Below, one piece after another: positions 62,848 through 64,000 of a stretch of 64,000 nt of DNA (position 1 is the first letter of the stretch; each line of letters opens with the position of its first letter). The stretch is from Pseudogemmatithrix spongiicola (GTDB lineage: Bacteria > Gemmatimonadota > Gemmatimonadetes > Gemmatimonadales > Gemmatimonadaceae). Where the stretch lies: positions 558,001 to 622,000 of the forward strand of contig NZ_CP130613.1 in assembly GCF_030623445.1 (NCBI RefSeq), given 5' to 3'. The notes under the pieces were generated by a model. It searched no databases and was not told the origin of the DNA. It saw only the letters and a program-made list of their open reading frames with translations. A program made the translations under genes and the position numbers.

Positions 62848-64000
62848 ATGAAGCTCCTGACCCTGTCGTTCCTCGCCCTCGTGGGCACCGGCGCCGCGCT
62901 CGATCGGCCGGCCTCGCCCGATCCCATTCCCGCGGTGAGCTACGCGCCGGAAGACGCCGCGGACTCGCTGTGGCGCGCCGGTCGCGTGGCGATCGCCGAC
63001 GAAGACTGGCGCCGTGCCGCGCGGCTCTTTGAACAGCTCGTCAACGAGCATCCGACCTCGGCCTACGCGGGCGACGCGCTCTACTGGCAGGCCTTCGCGC
63101 TGCAGCGGACGGGCAGCTCGTCTGACCTGCGCCGCGCGGCGCGGGCGCTCGAGACGCAGCGGGAGAAGTACGCGACGAGCGCGACGTATACCTCTGGCGA
63201 GTCGGCGGCGCTGCTGACGCGCGTGAACGGCCGTCTGGCCCGAAGCGGCGACGCCGAGGCTGGTGCGGCCGTCGCGGCGGCTGCGGCGGAGATCGCCGCC
63301 AGCGTGGCACCGGCGGCCCTGGAGATGGCGGCGGCCGTCGCGCCGGCCGCGCTCGAAGCGGCCATCGCGTCGGGACACATGAGCTCCGCCGAAGCCGAGC
63401 GCGCCCGCGCCGAGATGGCGCGCGGCTTGGCGGAAGCGCGGGCCGAGATGGCCGGGGTTCGCGGCAGCGCCGTCGCGGCGGCCCGTGCGTCGTCGCGCGC
63501 CCGCAGCGGTCGTGGGAGCGACGAGATCCCGCCCGAGTGCGAAGGCGTCATCGGCGACGACCGCATCGAGGCGCTCAACGCCCTGATGCAGATGAACTCC
63601 GAGCAGGCGCTGCCCGTCCTGCGCCGCGTGCTCGAGCGCCGCGACCGCTGCTCCGAAGTGCTGCGCCGCAAGGCGGTGTTCATCGTCGCGCAGCGTCGCA
63701 ACGACGAGGCGGCGGACATCCTGGTCAACGTCGTGCGCAACGATCCCGACCGCACGACGCGCAGCGAGGCCGTGTTCTGGCTCTCGCAAGTGAACACGGA
63801 CCGCTCGGTCACGGTGCTCGAGGGGATCCTCAAGACCGAGACGGACGAGGACCTGCAGAAGCGTGCGATCTTCGCGCTCTCGCAGGCGAACGCCCCGCGC
63901 GCGGGCGAGATCCTGCGGGACTTCGCCGGCCGGCGCGACGCGAACACCGAGTTGCGCGCCGAGGCGATCTTCTGGATCGGCCAGCGCGGGCGCGGCGAGA
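62848..64000 (+). CDS. Exported TPR/HEAT-repeat-like protein, 3' partial
   Basis: The frame from ATG 62848 has no stop before the window ends: 384 residues are visible. It begins with a short signal peptide (KLLTLSFLALVGTGAAL). A TPR-like pair follows (about 40-95: SLWRAGRVAIADEDWRRAARLFEQL, AYAGDALYWQAFAL). A long Ala-rich helical stretch with repeated APAALE and RAEMARGLAEA comes next, then, from about residue 235, HEAT-like repeats (NALMQMNSEQALPVLRRVLER, RKAVFIVAQRRNDEAADIL, SEAVFWLSQVN, KRAIFALSQAN, AEAIFWIGQRG). Start lies seven bases after the anti-sigma gene, so it probably belongs to that regulon and may be its sensor or target. Confidence 0.78.
   Translation, partial: MKLLTLSFLALVGTGAALDRPASPDPIPAVSYAPEDAADSLWRAGRVAIADEDWRRAARLFEQLVNEHPTSAYAGDALYWQAFALQRTGSSSDLRRAARALETQREKYATSATYTSGESAALLTRVNGRLARSGDAEAGAAVAAAAAEIAASVAPAALEMAAAVAPAALEAAIASGHMSSAEAERARAEMARGLAEARAEMAGVRGSAVAAARASSRARSGRGSDEIPPECEGVIGDDRIEALNALMQMNSEQALPVLRRVLERRDRCSEVLRRKAVFIVAQRRNDEAADILVNVVRNDPDRTTRSEAVFWLSQVNTDRSVTVLEGILKTETDEDLQKRAIFALSQANAPRAGEILRDFAGRRDANTELRAEAIFWIGQRGRGE

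Overview
The window looks like a chromosomal segment of a high-GC, Gram-negative, aerobic bacterium, most probably a member of the Gemmatimonadota. This is inferred from SusC/SusD-type outer-membrane genes in a GC-rich genome, a secreted six-bladed-propeller type protein, frequent GTG starts, extensive stop/start overlaps, and an IS256-type element in otherwise ordinary housekeeping sequence. No rRNA, tRNA or CRISPR array was seen. No gap between genes exceeds about 260 bases, so coding density is very high.

Layout. 1-7.1 kb (+): the 3' end of a SusC-type TonB receptor, its SusD-type lipoprotein partner, two more lipoproteins (one DUF4397-like) and a secreted protein that carries only a regulatory beta domain and a plug-like domain. 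7.3-15.4 kb (-): an M23 peptidase and the tightly coupled block dnaE-accA-ricT(PSP1)-metG, read leftwards. 15.5-21.2 kb: a COG4324-type metallopeptidase, a CNNM/CorC-like membrane protein, a propeller protein, and a convergent UvrD-type helicase. 21.3-31.6 kb: a metal (probably Cu/Ag) resistance region with copD, a copC whose 5' end is disrupted, a 5'-truncated copper P-type ATPase, a LOG-family protein, a CusC-B-A-like RND efflux system, and a porin-like gene interrupted by an in-frame amber codon. 31.6-38.2 kb (-): a lipoate/pyruvate dehydrogenase unit, lipA-pdhA-pdhB-pdhC-lpd-lipB. 38.4-40.1 kb: a small membrane protein, then an intact IS256-family element with 30-bp terminal repeats and an 8-bp target duplication, inserted into the stem of a palindromic terminator. 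40.1-44.1 kb: a three-gene coupled block (glycosyltransferase, DUF3108, conserved protein) and a divergent pair of unknown genes. 44.1-51.9 kb (-): a 52-aa membrane protein, a LipM-like acyltransferase, a complete peptide ABC importer with its two ATPases fused, and a POT-type peptide symporter. 52.1-56.2 kb: gcvP facing gcvH across a nested palindrome, then coaE. 56.3-61.4 kb: four minor-pilin genes, with an AraC-type regulator carrying a degenerate receiver-like domain on the opposite strand among them. 61.5-64 kb: an ECF sigma factor, a membrane-anchored putative anti-sigma factor, and a TPR/HEAT-like exported protein that runs off the window.

Several modules fit one metabolic theme: protein lipoylation (lipA, lipB, a LipM-like enzyme) and lipoylated complexes (PDH E2, GcvH) with their partners (E1, E3, GcvP). 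The strongest non-genic signals are a G-rich intergenic repeat family of about 75-85 bp, three copies of which lie between divergent genes; a short leader repeat just upstream of two PDH-region start codons; and several long palindromes between convergent genes. I found no clear candidate for a wholly new system. The most testable oddities are the EF-hand-like loops in two minor pilins, the broken copper locus, the amber-interrupted porin, and the plug-only TonB-type protein.
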